From NCBI RefSeq assembly GCF_030816965.1, contig NZ_JAUSYQ010000002.1, forward strand, positions 8,174,001 to 8,238,000: a stretch of DNA of 64,000 nucleotides, given 5' to 3'. The notes below the pieces were generated by a model that made no database searches, was not told where the DNA came from, and worked only from the letters and a program-made list of their open reading frames with translations. Positions 1-7,650 of this stretch are shown one piece after another (positions within the stretch are counted from its first letter, which is position 1; the number at the start of each line of letters is the position of its first letter). This stretch comes from Streptomyces canus (GTDB taxonomy: Bacteria > Actinomycetota > Actinomycetes > Streptomycetales > Streptomycetaceae). The position numbers and the translations under genes were made by a program.

Positions 1-85
1 CAGGCGCCATCACAGTTCAGACCGCCCGAGCAGGCCGGTGCCATTCACCCCAGCCAGCACGTCACCACGTGGGAGGCGAACCATT

Positions 86-1183
86 ATGACGACCCGACAG
101 CGCAGCACCTCCTCGAGCACGGATCCTCCCGTTCGGCGCGAGGTCATCCTGGGCGTGGACACGCACGGTGAGGTGCACGTCGCCGCCGTGATCTCCTCGC
201 TGGGGAAGATCTTGGGCACCGAGTCCTTTCCGGCCACGGCGGCCGGCTACCGCCAGCTGCTCGTCTGGGCCCGCAAGCGGGGGACGGTGCGCCGGGCCGG
301 GGTGGAGGGCACCGGCACCTTCGGCGCAGGCTTGTCTCGCTACCTGCTGGCTCAGCAGATCCAGGTGTTCGAAGTGAACCGGCCCGACCGTACGGCCCGT
401 CGGCTGCTGGGGAAGTCCGACCCGCTGGACGCGCAGGCCGCCGCGCGGGCCGTGCTCAGCGGTCGCGCCCAGGCCCAAGCCAAGTCCGGCGACGGTCCGG
501 TGCACAGTGCCCGGTTGTTCAAGCTGGCCAAGGACTCCGCGGTCAAGGCTCGAACTCAGGCGATCAACCAGCTTAAGGCTGTCCTGGTCATCGCTGATCC
601 CGCCCTGCGGGAGGAGCTGTCCAGCCTGGGCAATGCCGAGCTGTTCCGCACCTGCGCGCGCCTCGCCCCGCTCGATGGTGGGGGAGATGAGGACGCGGTG
701 GCCCAGGCCACCCACATGACGTTGCGCATGCTCGCGGAGCGTATCGAACAGCTCACCGCTCAGATCGACGAGCTGAATCAACGTTTGACCCGGCTCGTCG
801 AACGCCACGCCCCACAGTTACTCGCACCGGTGGGCATCGGCCCGGACAGCGCAGTCACTCTCTTGATCACCATGGGGGATAACCCTGAGCGTCTGAACAC
901 CGAGGCGTCCTTTGCTGCCCTTTGCGGAGTCAGCCCCATCGAGTACTCCTCCGGTCGTCGGAGCACACGCCGGCTCAACTACGGCGGCGACCGCCAGGCC
1001 AACGCCGCCCTGCATCGCATCGTGTTCACCCGGCTACGTCACGACCCCCGCACCCAGGCGTACTACTAACGCCGCACCCAGGAGGGCAAGACCCGGCGTG
1101 AGATCATCCGATGCCTCAAGCGATACGCAGCCCGCGAGGTCTTCAACCTGGTCAGACAGGTGTCCAGCACCCCCGCGTTATAG
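86..1183 (+). pseudogene. IS110-family transposase, interrupted by an in-frame stop
   Basis: Encodes a DEDD-type site-specific transposase of the IS110 family. The RuvC-like N-terminal part shows GVDTHGEVHVAA, then EGTG, then KSDPLDAQAAARAV, which supply the acidic residues. The C-terminal Tnp_20 part contains LLAPVGIGPDSA and GVSPIEYSSGRR, where the serine nucleophile region lies. The start at 86 follows a GGGAGG ribosome site at about 71. A TAA at 1067-1069 stops the protein after 327 residues, but the same frame continues from 1070 to a TAG at 1181-1183. Those 37 further residues (RRTQEGKTRREI and on) look like the normal family C terminus, so I read this as a nonsense mutation. A rare TTA codon lies at 818-820. 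Only 85 bp of 5' non-coding sequence, where the IS110 group encodes its bridge RNA, is inside the window. The 3' end abuts pcaL with a 32-bp gap. Confidence 0.85.
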
Positions 1184-1215
1184 GGGCGTCTGTGAGACGT
1201 GAGAGGGTCTGGGGC

Positions 1216-2520
1216 GTGAGTGAGACACCGTCGAACACCCTGCAATACCGCTTTGACGGGCCAGAAGAGGCTCCCGTCCTGATCTTGGGTCCCTCACTGG
1301 GTACCACATGGCACATGTGGGACCGCCAGGTCCCGGAGCTGGTCAAGCAGTGGCGCATCTTCCGGTTCGACCTGCCGGGGCACGGCGGCGCGCCCGCCTA
1401 CCCGGCGGGCTCCGTCCGCGATCTCACCGACCGGCTGCTCGCCACGCTCGACCAGTTCGGCGTGCAGCGCTTCGGCTACGCGGGCTGCGCGCTGGGCGGC
1501 GCGGTCGGCATCGAGCTGGCGTTGCGCCACCCGGAGCGGCTCGCCTCGCTCGCGCTGATCGCCGCCTCACCCCGCTTCGGCACGGCCGACGAGTTCCGCC
1601 AGCGCGGGGTGATCGTACGGACGAACGGGCTCGATCCCATTGCCCGCACATCGCCCGAGCGCTGGTTCACCTCCGGGTTCGCCGCCGCCCAGCCCGCGAT
1701 CACCGAGTGGGCCGTGCAGATGGTGCGCACCACCGACCCGGGCTGCTACATCGCGGCCTGCGAGGCGCTCGCCGCGTTCGACGTACGGGCCGACCTCGCG
1801 AGGGTCGGCGTGCCGACCCTCGTCCTCGTCGGCTCCGACGACCAGGTCACCGGCCCCGCCGAGGCCCGCACCCTGGTCGCGGGCATTCCGGACGCCCGGC
1901 TCGCCGTCGTGCCCGGCGCCTCCCACCTGGTACCGGTCGAGCAGCCCGCGGCCGTCACCGACCTGCTGGTCAGACACTTCTCCACCGCCTGGCAGCCCGC
2001 CTTCGACTCGGCCACGGGCCAGACGGCGATCCCCGCGACCCCGCTCCAGCCGGTCCTGACGGCCGCGCCGCCGCAACCGGTGCCGATCGCCGAGATCGCC
2101 CCGGCCGCCCCCGCCCCCGCCCCCCAGTCAGGGACTCGCCCCGACCCGTACGACGCCGGCATCAAGGTGCGCCGTGAGGTGCTCGGCGACGCGCACGTCG
2201 ACCGGGCCCTCGCGCAGGCCGACGAGTTCTCCGGCGACTTCCAGGAGTTCATCACCCGCTACGCCTGGGGCGAGATCTGGGACCGGCCCGGCCTCGACCG
2301 CCGCTCGCGCAGCTGCGTCACCCTCACCGCCCTCGTCGCGGGCGGACATCTGGACGAGCTCGCCTTCCACACCCGGGCCGCCCTGCGCAACGGCCTCACT
2401 CCGTCAGAGATCAAGGAGGTGCTCCTCCAGGCGGCCGTGTACTGCGGTGTCCCGGCGGCCAACAGCGCCTTCAAGGTGGCCCAGCAGGTGATCCGCGAGG
2501 AGACCACCCCCGCCGAGTGA
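1216..2520 (+). CDS. pcaL: PcaL: 3-oxoadipate enol-lactonase / 4-carboxymuconolactone decarboxylase fusion
   Basis: A two-domain enzyme of the protocatechuate branch of the beta-ketoadipate pathway. The N-terminal alpha/beta-hydrolase domain (about residues 5-260) would hydrolyse 3-oxoadipate enol-lactone. The C-terminal carboxymuconolactone decarboxylase domain (about 305-425) decarboxylates 4-carboxymuconolactone. The GTG at 1216 is chosen because GAGAGGG lies 9-15 bases upstream and the in-frame sequence before it belongs to the insertion element. The nucleophile elbow reads GYAGCALGG, with Ala92 (codon 1489-1491) where the family normally has serine in G-x-S-x-G. The later Asp (GSDDQV) and His (GASHLVP) are present. 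In Streptomyces this gene usually ends a pcaHGBL-type operon. Here a transposase lies directly upstream, so coupling to pcaB is probably lost. The next gene starts 32 bp downstream. Confidence 0.85.
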   Translation: MSETPSNTLQYRFDGPEEAPVLILGPSLGTTWHMWDRQVPELVKQWRIFRFDLPGHGGAPAYPAGSVRDLTDRLLATLDQFGVQRFGYAGCALGGAVGIELALRHPERLASLALIAASPRFGTADEFRQRGVIVRTNGLDPIARTSPERWFTSGFAAAQPAITEWAVQMVRTTDPGCYIAACEALAAFDVRADLARVGVPTLVLVGSDDQVTGPAEARTLVAGIPDARLAVVPGASHLVPVEQPAAVTDLLVRHFSTAWQPAFDSATGQTAIPATPLQPVLTAAPPQPVPIAEIAPAAPAPAPQSGTRPDPYDAGIKVRREVLGDAHVDRALAQADEFSGDFQEFITRYAWGEIWDRPGLDRRSRSCVTLTALVAGGHLDELAFHTRAALRNGLTPSEIKEVLLQAAVYCGVPAANSAFKVAQQVIREETTPAE

Positions 2521-2552
2521 GGCGGCGCCTCGCCGAGGGGCAGGATGGACCC

Positions 2553-3188
2553 ATGAAGCTCACGAAGATGTCGCACTCCTGTGTCCGTCTGGAGAAGGAC
2601 GGACAGACGCTCGTCCTCGACCCCGGCGCCTTCAGCGAGGAGGACGCCGCCCTCGGCGCGGACGCGATCCTCGTCACGCACGAACACCCCGACCACTTCA
2701 GCGAGGAGCGGCTGCGGACGGCCCTGGACGCCAACCCGGCCGCAGAGATCTGGACGCTGAAGTCGGTCGCCGAGAAGATCTCGACCGCTTTCCCGGGCCG
2801 CGTGCACACCGTCGGCCACGGTGACACCTTCACCGCCGCCGGTTTCGACGTCCAGGTCCACGGCGAACTGCACGCCGTGATCCACCCGGACATCCCGCGC
2901 ATCACCAACGTCGGCTATCTCGTCGACGGCGGCCGGATCTTCCACCCCGGCGACGCCCTCACCGTCCCCGACCACGCCGTCGAGACGCTGATGCTTCCCG
3001 TCATGGCCCCCTGGAGCAAGATCTCCGAGGTCATCGACTACGTCCGTGAGGTCAAGCCCCAGCGCGCCTACGACATCCACGACGCCCTTCTCACCGACCT
3101 CGCCCGCCCGATCTACGACAACCAGATCGGCGCCCTCGGCGGCGCGGAGCACCTGCGGCTGCAGCCGAGGGAGAGCACGGCACTCTGA
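2553..3188 (+). CDS. MBL-fold metallo-hydrolase
   Basis: A 211-residue cytoplasmic protein of the metallo-beta-lactamase fold, in the compact UlaG/UPF0173-like branch. The metal-binding motif is THEHPDHF near residue 44, followed by later histidines in VHGELHAV and an FHPGDAL motif around residue 130, in the order expected for a dinuclear zinc site. The ATG at 2553 is preceded by GGGGCAGGATGG. The upstream in-frame ATG at 2517 overlaps the pcaL stop and has no ribosome site. The substrate is unknown and no flanking gene fixes it. It is followed after 30 bp by the exonuclease III gene and may be cotranscribed with it. Confidence 0.75.
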   Translation: MKLTKMSHSCVRLEKDGQTLVLDPGAFSEEDAALGADAILVTHEHPDHFSEERLRTALDANPAAEIWTLKSVAEKISTAFPGRVHTVGHGDTFTAAGFDVQVHGELHAVIHPDIPRITNVGYLVDGGRIFHPGDALTVPDHAVETLMLPVMAPWSKISEVIDYVREVKPQRAYDIHDALLTDLARPIYDNQIGALGGAEHLRLQPRESTAL

Positions 3189-3218
3189 GTGTCAGTGCCG
3201 CCCGGTAGGTTGTCGGGC

Positions 3219-3998
3219 ATGCGCATCGCGACCTGGAACGTCAACTCGATCACCGCCCGTCTCCCGAGGCTGCTGGCCTGGCTGGAGAGCACCGGCACCG
3301 ATGTGCTGTGCCTCCAGGAGGCCAAGATCGCCGAGGAGCAGTTCCCGTTCGACCAGCTGCGCGAGGCGGGTTACGAGGCGGCGGTGCACGCGACCGGCCG
3401 GTGGAACGGCGTGGCGGTGATCTCCCGAGTGGGCCTGGAGGACGTCGTCAAGGGCCTGGCGGGCGACCCGGGCTACGACGGCGCCCCGGAGCCCCGCGCC
3501 ATCTCCGCGACCTGCGGCCCGGTCCGCGTCTGGTCGGTCTACGTGCCGAACGGCCGCGAGGTCGACCACCCGCACTACGCCTACAAGCTCCAGTGGTTCG
3601 AGGCCCTCAGGGCCGCCGTGGCCGGTGACGCTGCGGGCAGCCGCCCCTTCGCGGTCCTGGGCGACTACAACGTGGCGCCGACGGACGACGACGTATACGA
3701 CGTGGCCGCCTTCGAGGGCCTCACCCACGTCACCCCGGCCGAGCGCGCGGCCCTCGCCTCCCTGCGCGAGGCGGGCCTGTCGGACGTCGTCCCGCGGCCC
3801 CTCAAGTACGACCACCCGTTCACGTACTGGGACTACCGCCAGCTCTGCTTCCCCAAGAACCGCGGCATGCGCATCGACCTGGTGTACGGCAACGAGCCCT
3901 TCGCGAAGGCCGTCACCGACGCGTACGTCGACCGTGAGGAGCGCAAGGGCAAGGGCGCGTCCGATCATGCGCCGGTGGTCGTGGACCTGGACGTCTAG
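3219..3998 (+). CDS. xth: Exodeoxyribonuclease III
   Basis: A 259-residue member of the endonuclease/exonuclease/phosphatase family that acts as AP endonuclease and 3'-5' exonuclease in base excision repair. It opens with RIATWNVNSI and contains LQEAKI (metal-ligand Glu), GDYNVAP (Asp/Asn pair) and GASDHAPV (catalytic Asp-His) in the usual order. The length matches bacterial ExoIII (about 260). The ATG at 3219 places the first strand directly at the N terminus; the ORF could be extended 10 codons upstream without improving this. The gene sits 30 bp after the MBL-fold gene. No terminator hairpin is obvious after it. Confidence 0.92.
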   Translation: MRIATWNVNSITARLPRLLAWLESTGTDVLCLQEAKIAEEQFPFDQLREAGYEAAVHATGRWNGVAVISRVGLEDVVKGLAGDPGYDGAPEPRAISATCGPVRVWSVYVPNGREVDHPHYAYKLQWFEALRAAVAGDAAGSRPFAVLGDYNVAPTDDDVYDVAAFEGLTHVTPAERAALASLREAGLSDVVPRPLKYDHPFTYWDYRQLCFPKNRGMRIDLVYGNEPFAKAVTDAYVDREERKGKGASDHAPVVVDLDV

Positions 3999-4035
3999 AC
4001 CCCACGACCAGACCCCACGACAGGGCTCACAGCAG

Positions 4036-4230
4036 CGTCAGGGCGCAGCCCCGGGTCGAAGTCCAGCACGCCGTCGAACACCCCGGAATCCCGGATCCAG
4101 GTTTTGACCGCGACCCGCTCGGTGTCGACGGCGGCCGTGCACCGGGCCTCGCCCCCGCAGCCCCTCGACGACTTCCTGCGCCGACGCGCGCCGCACGTCG
4201 TTGACGCTCTCGAACCCCACGGTCGTACGT
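4036..4230 (-). pseudogene. Remnant of a secreted SGNH/GDSL hydrolase
   Basis: The 519 bp between xth and the next gene (3999-4517) hold no intact gene. On the minus strand one frame reads VGFESVNDVRRASAQEVVEG (about 4222-4163). The neighbouring frame then reads VAVKTWIRDSGVFDGVLDFD (about 4120-4060). These resemble, respectively, the block III region (E-x-x-N-D) and the C-terminal W-I-R-x-S-G-x-F-D-x-V-x-D-F-D block of actinobacterial SGNH hydrolases. The roughly 80 residues normally between them are missing and the two parts are in different frames. I read this as an internally deleted, frameshifted hydrolase gene. The upstream part (about 4240-4403) is no longer recognisable. A chance match is possible, but both segments have strong G/C third positions. 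Confidence 0.5.
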
Positions 4231-4517
4231 ACCGACGCCCCGTGTGATCGCCGGCCACACTCACATACGACCGCTGCAGCGCCGGCCTGTGCCCCGCCAC
4301 CGCCCCCGCCCCCGGCCCAGAGCCACCGCACCACTCCGGACGGCGTCGGCGCACAGCCGGATCCTCCCGCTCGCGAGGGACGAAAGACGCATGGCGATGT
4401 CAAGGCGACATCGGCGGCACGTCACAGCGCCCGGCGCGGACTCGGTGCGCAGTGGACGGGAAACCGCGGCCCGCGCGCCTGTGGTGCATGCGGCCGGGTG
4501 GGTGACACGCTGGGCGT

Positions 4518-4925
4518 ATGAAGATCCCTTTTCTGGGCGGCTGGAGTGAGAAGCCCGGGACCCGTGACCCCGAGGGCATCGCCGAACTCCTCTCCGAGTG
4601 CGAGCTCCTGCGCTCCCACGCGTCCCGTTCGGGTGTCCTACTGGACGACACGGCGGCCTCGTTGGAGGCGCTCGATCAGCTGGTGCCGGGCTGGCGCGAC
4701 GACGAGGAGATCCTGCTCTGGCTCGGCAACGACGCCGGGCTCTACCTGGGCACGGTCATCGTGCGGACCGTCCCCGGGGCGGCCTGGGATCTGCGCTCGG
4801 ACGGCCAGCCCGTGATCCGGCTGGAATCCGGCCGGGAGTTCGACGTCGTGGCCTCCGGACACGAGTGGGCCGCGAGCGGGGTGCCCGAGCTGTCCCAGCT
4901 CTACGCGGAGGTCGCCGAGGAGTGA
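4518..4925 (+). CDS. Conserved Streptomyces hypothetical protein (DUF6278-like)
   Basis: A 135-residue soluble acidic protein without signal peptide or membrane segment. The stretch DPEGIAELLSECELL near residue 17, followed by LLDDTAASLEALDQLVPGW, recalls the small actinobacterial family I know as DUF6278. I assign that from memory with moderate certainty. The second half (VIRLESGREFDVVASG) predicts beta strands. The ATG at 4518 is the only start giving this frame, and no strong ribosome site is visible. No function is known. It stands alone, 126 bp before the ABC ATPase gene. Confidence 0.65.
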   Translation: MKIPFLGGWSEKPGTRDPEGIAELLSECELLRSHASRSGVLLDDTAASLEALDQLVPGWRDDEEILLWLGNDAGLYLGTVIVRTVPGAAWDLRSDGQPVIRLESGREFDVVASGHEWAASGVPELSQLYAEVAEE

Positions 4926-5051
4926 AACCATGGCCGTAAGTGCGGCGTAAATACGGCTTATGACCGAAAAGTGCGTGTCGTTCCTTAAGCGCGATCTTGC
5001 CTCGATAAGTTGCGGCAACCACGACACAGCTGAGAGTGAGTAGGGCTGGGT

Positions 5052-5798
5052 ATGGCCGTCGTCGATCCGTTGATCGAACTGCGTGACGTCAACAAGTACT
5101 ACGGGGAGCTGCATGTCCTGCAGGACATCAACCTCACCGTCGGCAAGGGGGAGGTGGTCGTGGTCATCGGCCCTTCGGGGTCGGGCAAGTCCACGCTCTG
5201 CAGGACGATCAACCGCCTGGAGACCATCAAGTCCGGTTCCATCACGCTCGACGGGCAGCCGCTGCCCGAGGAGGGCAAGGCCCTCGCGAAGCTCCGTGCC
5301 GAGGTCGGCATGGTTTTCCAGTCCTTCAATCTGTTCGCCCACAAGACGGTCCTGCAGAACGTCTCGCTGGCCCAGGTCAAGGTCCGGGGGCGCAAGAAGG
5401 AGCAGGCCGACCGTCGCTCCCGCGAACTCCTCGACCGGGTGGGTCTCGCCGACCAGGCCGACAAGTACCCGGCCCAGCTCTCCGGCGGCCAGCAACAGCG
5501 CGTGGCCATTGCCCGTGCCCTCGCCATGGAGCCCAAGGCCCTGCTCTTCGACGAACCCACCTCGGCCCTCGACCCGGAGATGATCAACGAGGTGCTGGAG
5601 GTCATGCGCCAACTGGCCCAGGAGGGCATGACCATGGTCGTCGTCACCCACGAGATGGGCTTCGCACGCTCTGCTGCCAACCGCGTGGTGTTCATGGCCG
5701 ACGGCCGCATCGTCGAGGACCGAGCCCCCGACGACTTCTTCACCAACCCCGACAGCGAGCGCGCCAGGGACTTCCTCTCCAAGATCCTCAAACACTGA
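5052..5798 (+). CDS. Orphan amino-acid ABC transporter ATP-binding protein (GluA/GlnQ type)
   Basis: A 248-residue ABC ATPase of the polar amino-acid (PAAT) class, closest in pattern to GluA of the glutamate transporter. It shows Walker A GPSGSGKST (about residue 40), the Q-loop VFQSFNLF, the signature LSGGQQQR, Walker B ALLFDEPTSALDP and the switch His in VVVTHEMGF. In Streptomyces such a gene normally heads gluABCD, encoding the binding protein and two permeases. Here the following sequence is a 35-codon ORF and then an unrelated convergent gene, so the partners are missing locally. It may serve permeases encoded elsewhere, or be a remnant of a deleted operon. The nucleotide-binding motifs are intact. 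Confidence 0.85.
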   Translation: MAVVDPLIELRDVNKYYGELHVLQDINLTVGKGEVVVVIGPSGSGKSTLCRTINRLETIKSGSITLDGQPLPEEGKALAKLRAEVGMVFQSFNLFAHKTVLQNVSLAQVKVRGRKKEQADRRSRELLDRVGLADQADKYPAQLSGGQQQRVAIARALAMEPKALLFDEPTSALDPEMINEVLEVMRQLAQEGMTMVVVTHEMGFARSAANRVVFMADGRIVEDRAPDDFFTNPDSERARDFLSKILKH

Positions 5799-5811
5799 GA
5801 GGGGCGCGGCC

Positions 5812-5916
5812 ATGTCCTTGAACCTCGACTACGATGGTCCGCTCATCCCCACGGTGACGGCGACCGCGCCTCCAGGGTCGCCGCTGCCGGGTCGGGGGTC
5901 CCCCCACGGCCCTTGA
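5812..5916 (+). CDS. Possible 34-residue small ORF
   Basis: An ATG at 5812 follows GAGAGGGG, a good ribosome site overlapping the ATPase stop region. It opens 34 codons with no similarity I recognise: a short acidic start (SLNLDYDGP) and then a Pro/Gly-rich tail. The position fits translational coupling with the ABC ATPase gene. It could equally be the truncated N terminus left when the gluBCD genes were lost. The second half has low-complexity composition, so coding is doubtful. Confidence 0.25.
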   Translation: MSLNLDYDGPLIPTVTATAPPGSPLPGRGSPHGP

Positions 5917-5968
5917 ACCGCAGGGGGCGGCAGTCACAGAGCCATACCCGCCCGGCGCCGGCCGGAGA

Positions 5969-7534
5969 TCACTGCTCGCGCAGCGGAATCGACACGTACG
6001 ACGGGTCGTTCGACGGCGAGGAGAAGGTCAGCTGGGCGCCGGACGGGTTGTGCTCGATGTAGAGCGGGTCGACCGTGTCGGCCACCAGGGCCAGCCGGTG
6101 CCCTGCCGGGACGTCGTAGGCCGTGGAGAACAGCTCCAGGTCGACGCCGATCGGCTTCCCGGGCGTCTGCCCGTGGAAGGTGTAGGGCGCGTGGGAGACC
6201 AGCTTGCCGAGGCCGAGCGGCCCCACGTCGTAGAGGTAGGCGACGAGGGTGCCGCTCTCCTTCGTAGGCGTCACCGTGGTGTGCAACGTCGCGGTGCCGC
6301 GCACCTGTTGGGCGGTCGTGTACTTCTCCGACTGCCATACGGCGGCCCAGCGGCGGGGGAGCAGGGGGATCGAGGCGACCGGGGGAGCCTGGGCGATCTG
6401 GTCGAGGATGCTGGACAGGAAGACGATCCCGCCGTCGGCGCCCGAGTCGACGTTGGTGTGGATCGTGGTCGTGCCCGAGAGGGCGATCTTCTTGCGGGTC
6501 GCGCCGACCGACTTCCAGTCCGGGTAGCCCTCGTAGCCGCCTGTGGAACGGGACTTGAGCCGGACCGGCTCCTCGTGGTTGATCCCGTTGTCCGCGCCCT
6601 TGAGGTAGTGGTCGAACCAGCGCTCGGTGTCGCTCCACACGTCGTTGGGCAGGCCGAACAGCCCGGTCAGCTCGGCGGTGGCGTGATCGCCGGGACGGAA
6701 CTCCAGTCTCTTCGGGCCGGTCAGCTTCTCGTAGAAGTCCGCGTACTGGTTGGGCGGGAAGACCGTGTCGCCCCACGCGTTGGCCATCATGACCGCCGCG
6801 CCGTTCTGGTTCAGCTGGTCCACATATGTGGCGGCCGAACGTTTCTTCCCCCAATCGATCATCTCCTGCTCCTTCGACAGGTTCGACGCGTAGAAGTTGT
6901 CGAAGATCTGCCGGATTTCGGCGCTCTGACGGCCGGTGACCAGGCTCGCGCCGTCCAGCAGGGCCCCGGCCTGGACGTGCTGGGTGCGGCCGGAGTAGAT
7001 GGAGTCGATCAGATCGGCCCAGCCGCTGAGGGCCGCGACCGCCTTGACGCGCTTGTCCTTGGCGGCGGTGAGCAGGCTGATGCCGGCGCCGTAGGAGACG
7101 CCCGCCATGCCGATGTGCCGGTCGTCCGCGGGGGTGTTGGCGAGCGCCCAGTCGATGACCTTGGACGCGTCGGCGGTGTCGGGAGGGCCCGCCACTTCAA
7201 TCTCCCCGCCCGACTGCCAGAAGCCGCGGACGTTGTAAGTGACCACGATGTAGCCGGAGTTGGCGAGTTTCTGGGCCTGGGCGAGGTACTCGACCTGCGG
7301 CAGGCCCCAGCTCGTGGGCAGGACGAGCAGCGGATAGCGCCGGGTGCCGTCGGCTCCGGCGGGCGTGATGACGTTCGCCTTGAGGACCGTGCCGCCGTCA
7401 CCGGCGATGTCGACGAAGCGGATGGGGTCCGCCGCCTGGGCGGTGGGGGCGAGTCCGAGGGCGCTACCGGCGATCAGGGTCGCGGAGACGGCGCCCACGG
7501 TGGTCGTACGCAGGGCCTTGCGAGGGTGTCCCAC
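5969..7534 (-). CDS. Secreted S15/CocE-type alpha/beta hydrolase
   Basis: A 521-residue exported hydrolase of the X-Pro dipeptidyl-peptidase (S15)/CocE family. The N terminus is a Sec signal (basic start, hydrophobic TTVGAVSATLIAGSALGLA, cleavage after TAQA). The catalytic serine lies in GVSYGAG (about residue 148), the acid in WGDTVFP (about 255) and the histidine in PGDHATAE (about 283). A C-terminal jelly-roll domain from about 340 is typical of the family and may bind substrate. The product probably cleaves peptides or esters outside the cell; the substrate is unknown. It converges on the small ORF after gluA. Several GTAAC-type repeats lie just upstream (7574-7628). Confidence 0.85.
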   Translation of the reverse strand: MGHPRKALRTTTVGAVSATLIAGSALGLAPTAQAADPIRFVDIAGDGGTVLKANVITPAGADGTRRYPLLVLPTSWGLPQVEYLAQAQKLANSGYIVVTYNVRGFWQSGGEIEVAGPPDTADASKVIDWALANTPADDRHIGMAGVSYGAGISLLTAAKDKRVKAVAALSGWADLIDSIYSGRTQHVQAGALLDGASLVTGRQSAEIRQIFDNFYASNLSKEQEMIDWGKKRSAATYVDQLNQNGAAVMMANAWGDTVFPPNQYADFYEKLTGPKRLEFRPGDHATAELTGLFGLPNDVWSDTERWFDHYLKGADNGINHEEPVRLKSRSTGGYEGYPDWKSVGATRKKIALSGTTTIHTNVDSGADGGIVFLSSILDQIAQAPPVASIPLLPRRWAAVWQSEKYTTAQQVRGTATLHTTVTPTKESGTLVAYLYDVGPLGLGKLVSHAPYTFHGQTPGKPIGVDLELFSTAYDVPAGHRLALVADTVDPLYIEHNPSGAQLTFSSPSNDPSYVSIPLREQ

Positions 7535-7573
7535 GGGTCACTCCCTACTCGTGTCACTGCAAAGTGACCAGAC

Positions 7574-7628
7574 GGTAACCTCGACGCTTTACCGGAGGTA
7601 ACCCGTCGGTAAGTTACGTGGGAGTAAC
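7574..7628. promoter_or_regulatory. GTAAC-type repeats upstream of the secreted hydrolase gene
   Basis: Within 55 bp upstream of the hydrolase start there are GGTAAC at 7574-7579, GGTAAC at 7597-7602, GGTAAGTTAC at 7607-7616 and AGTAAC at 7623-7628. The third element is itself a short palindrome (GTAA/TTAC). The regular occurrence suggests a multi-site operator or activator box for the minus-strand gene. No regulator is identified. Confidence 0.35.
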
Positions 7629-7650
7629 GATTGTTGTGGTGTGAATCAAT

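Noticed and set aside
1..85. Complete IS110 bridge RNA upstream of the transposase
   Set aside because: The IS110 group encodes it in the 5' non-coding end, but only 85 bp of that end are in the window, too little to define loops or the left boundary.
4038..4403. An intact 121-residue minus-strand gene in the gap after xth
   Set aside because: Only part of the frame is protein-like, and the similarity continues in a different frame, so a decayed SGNH hydrolase explains it better.
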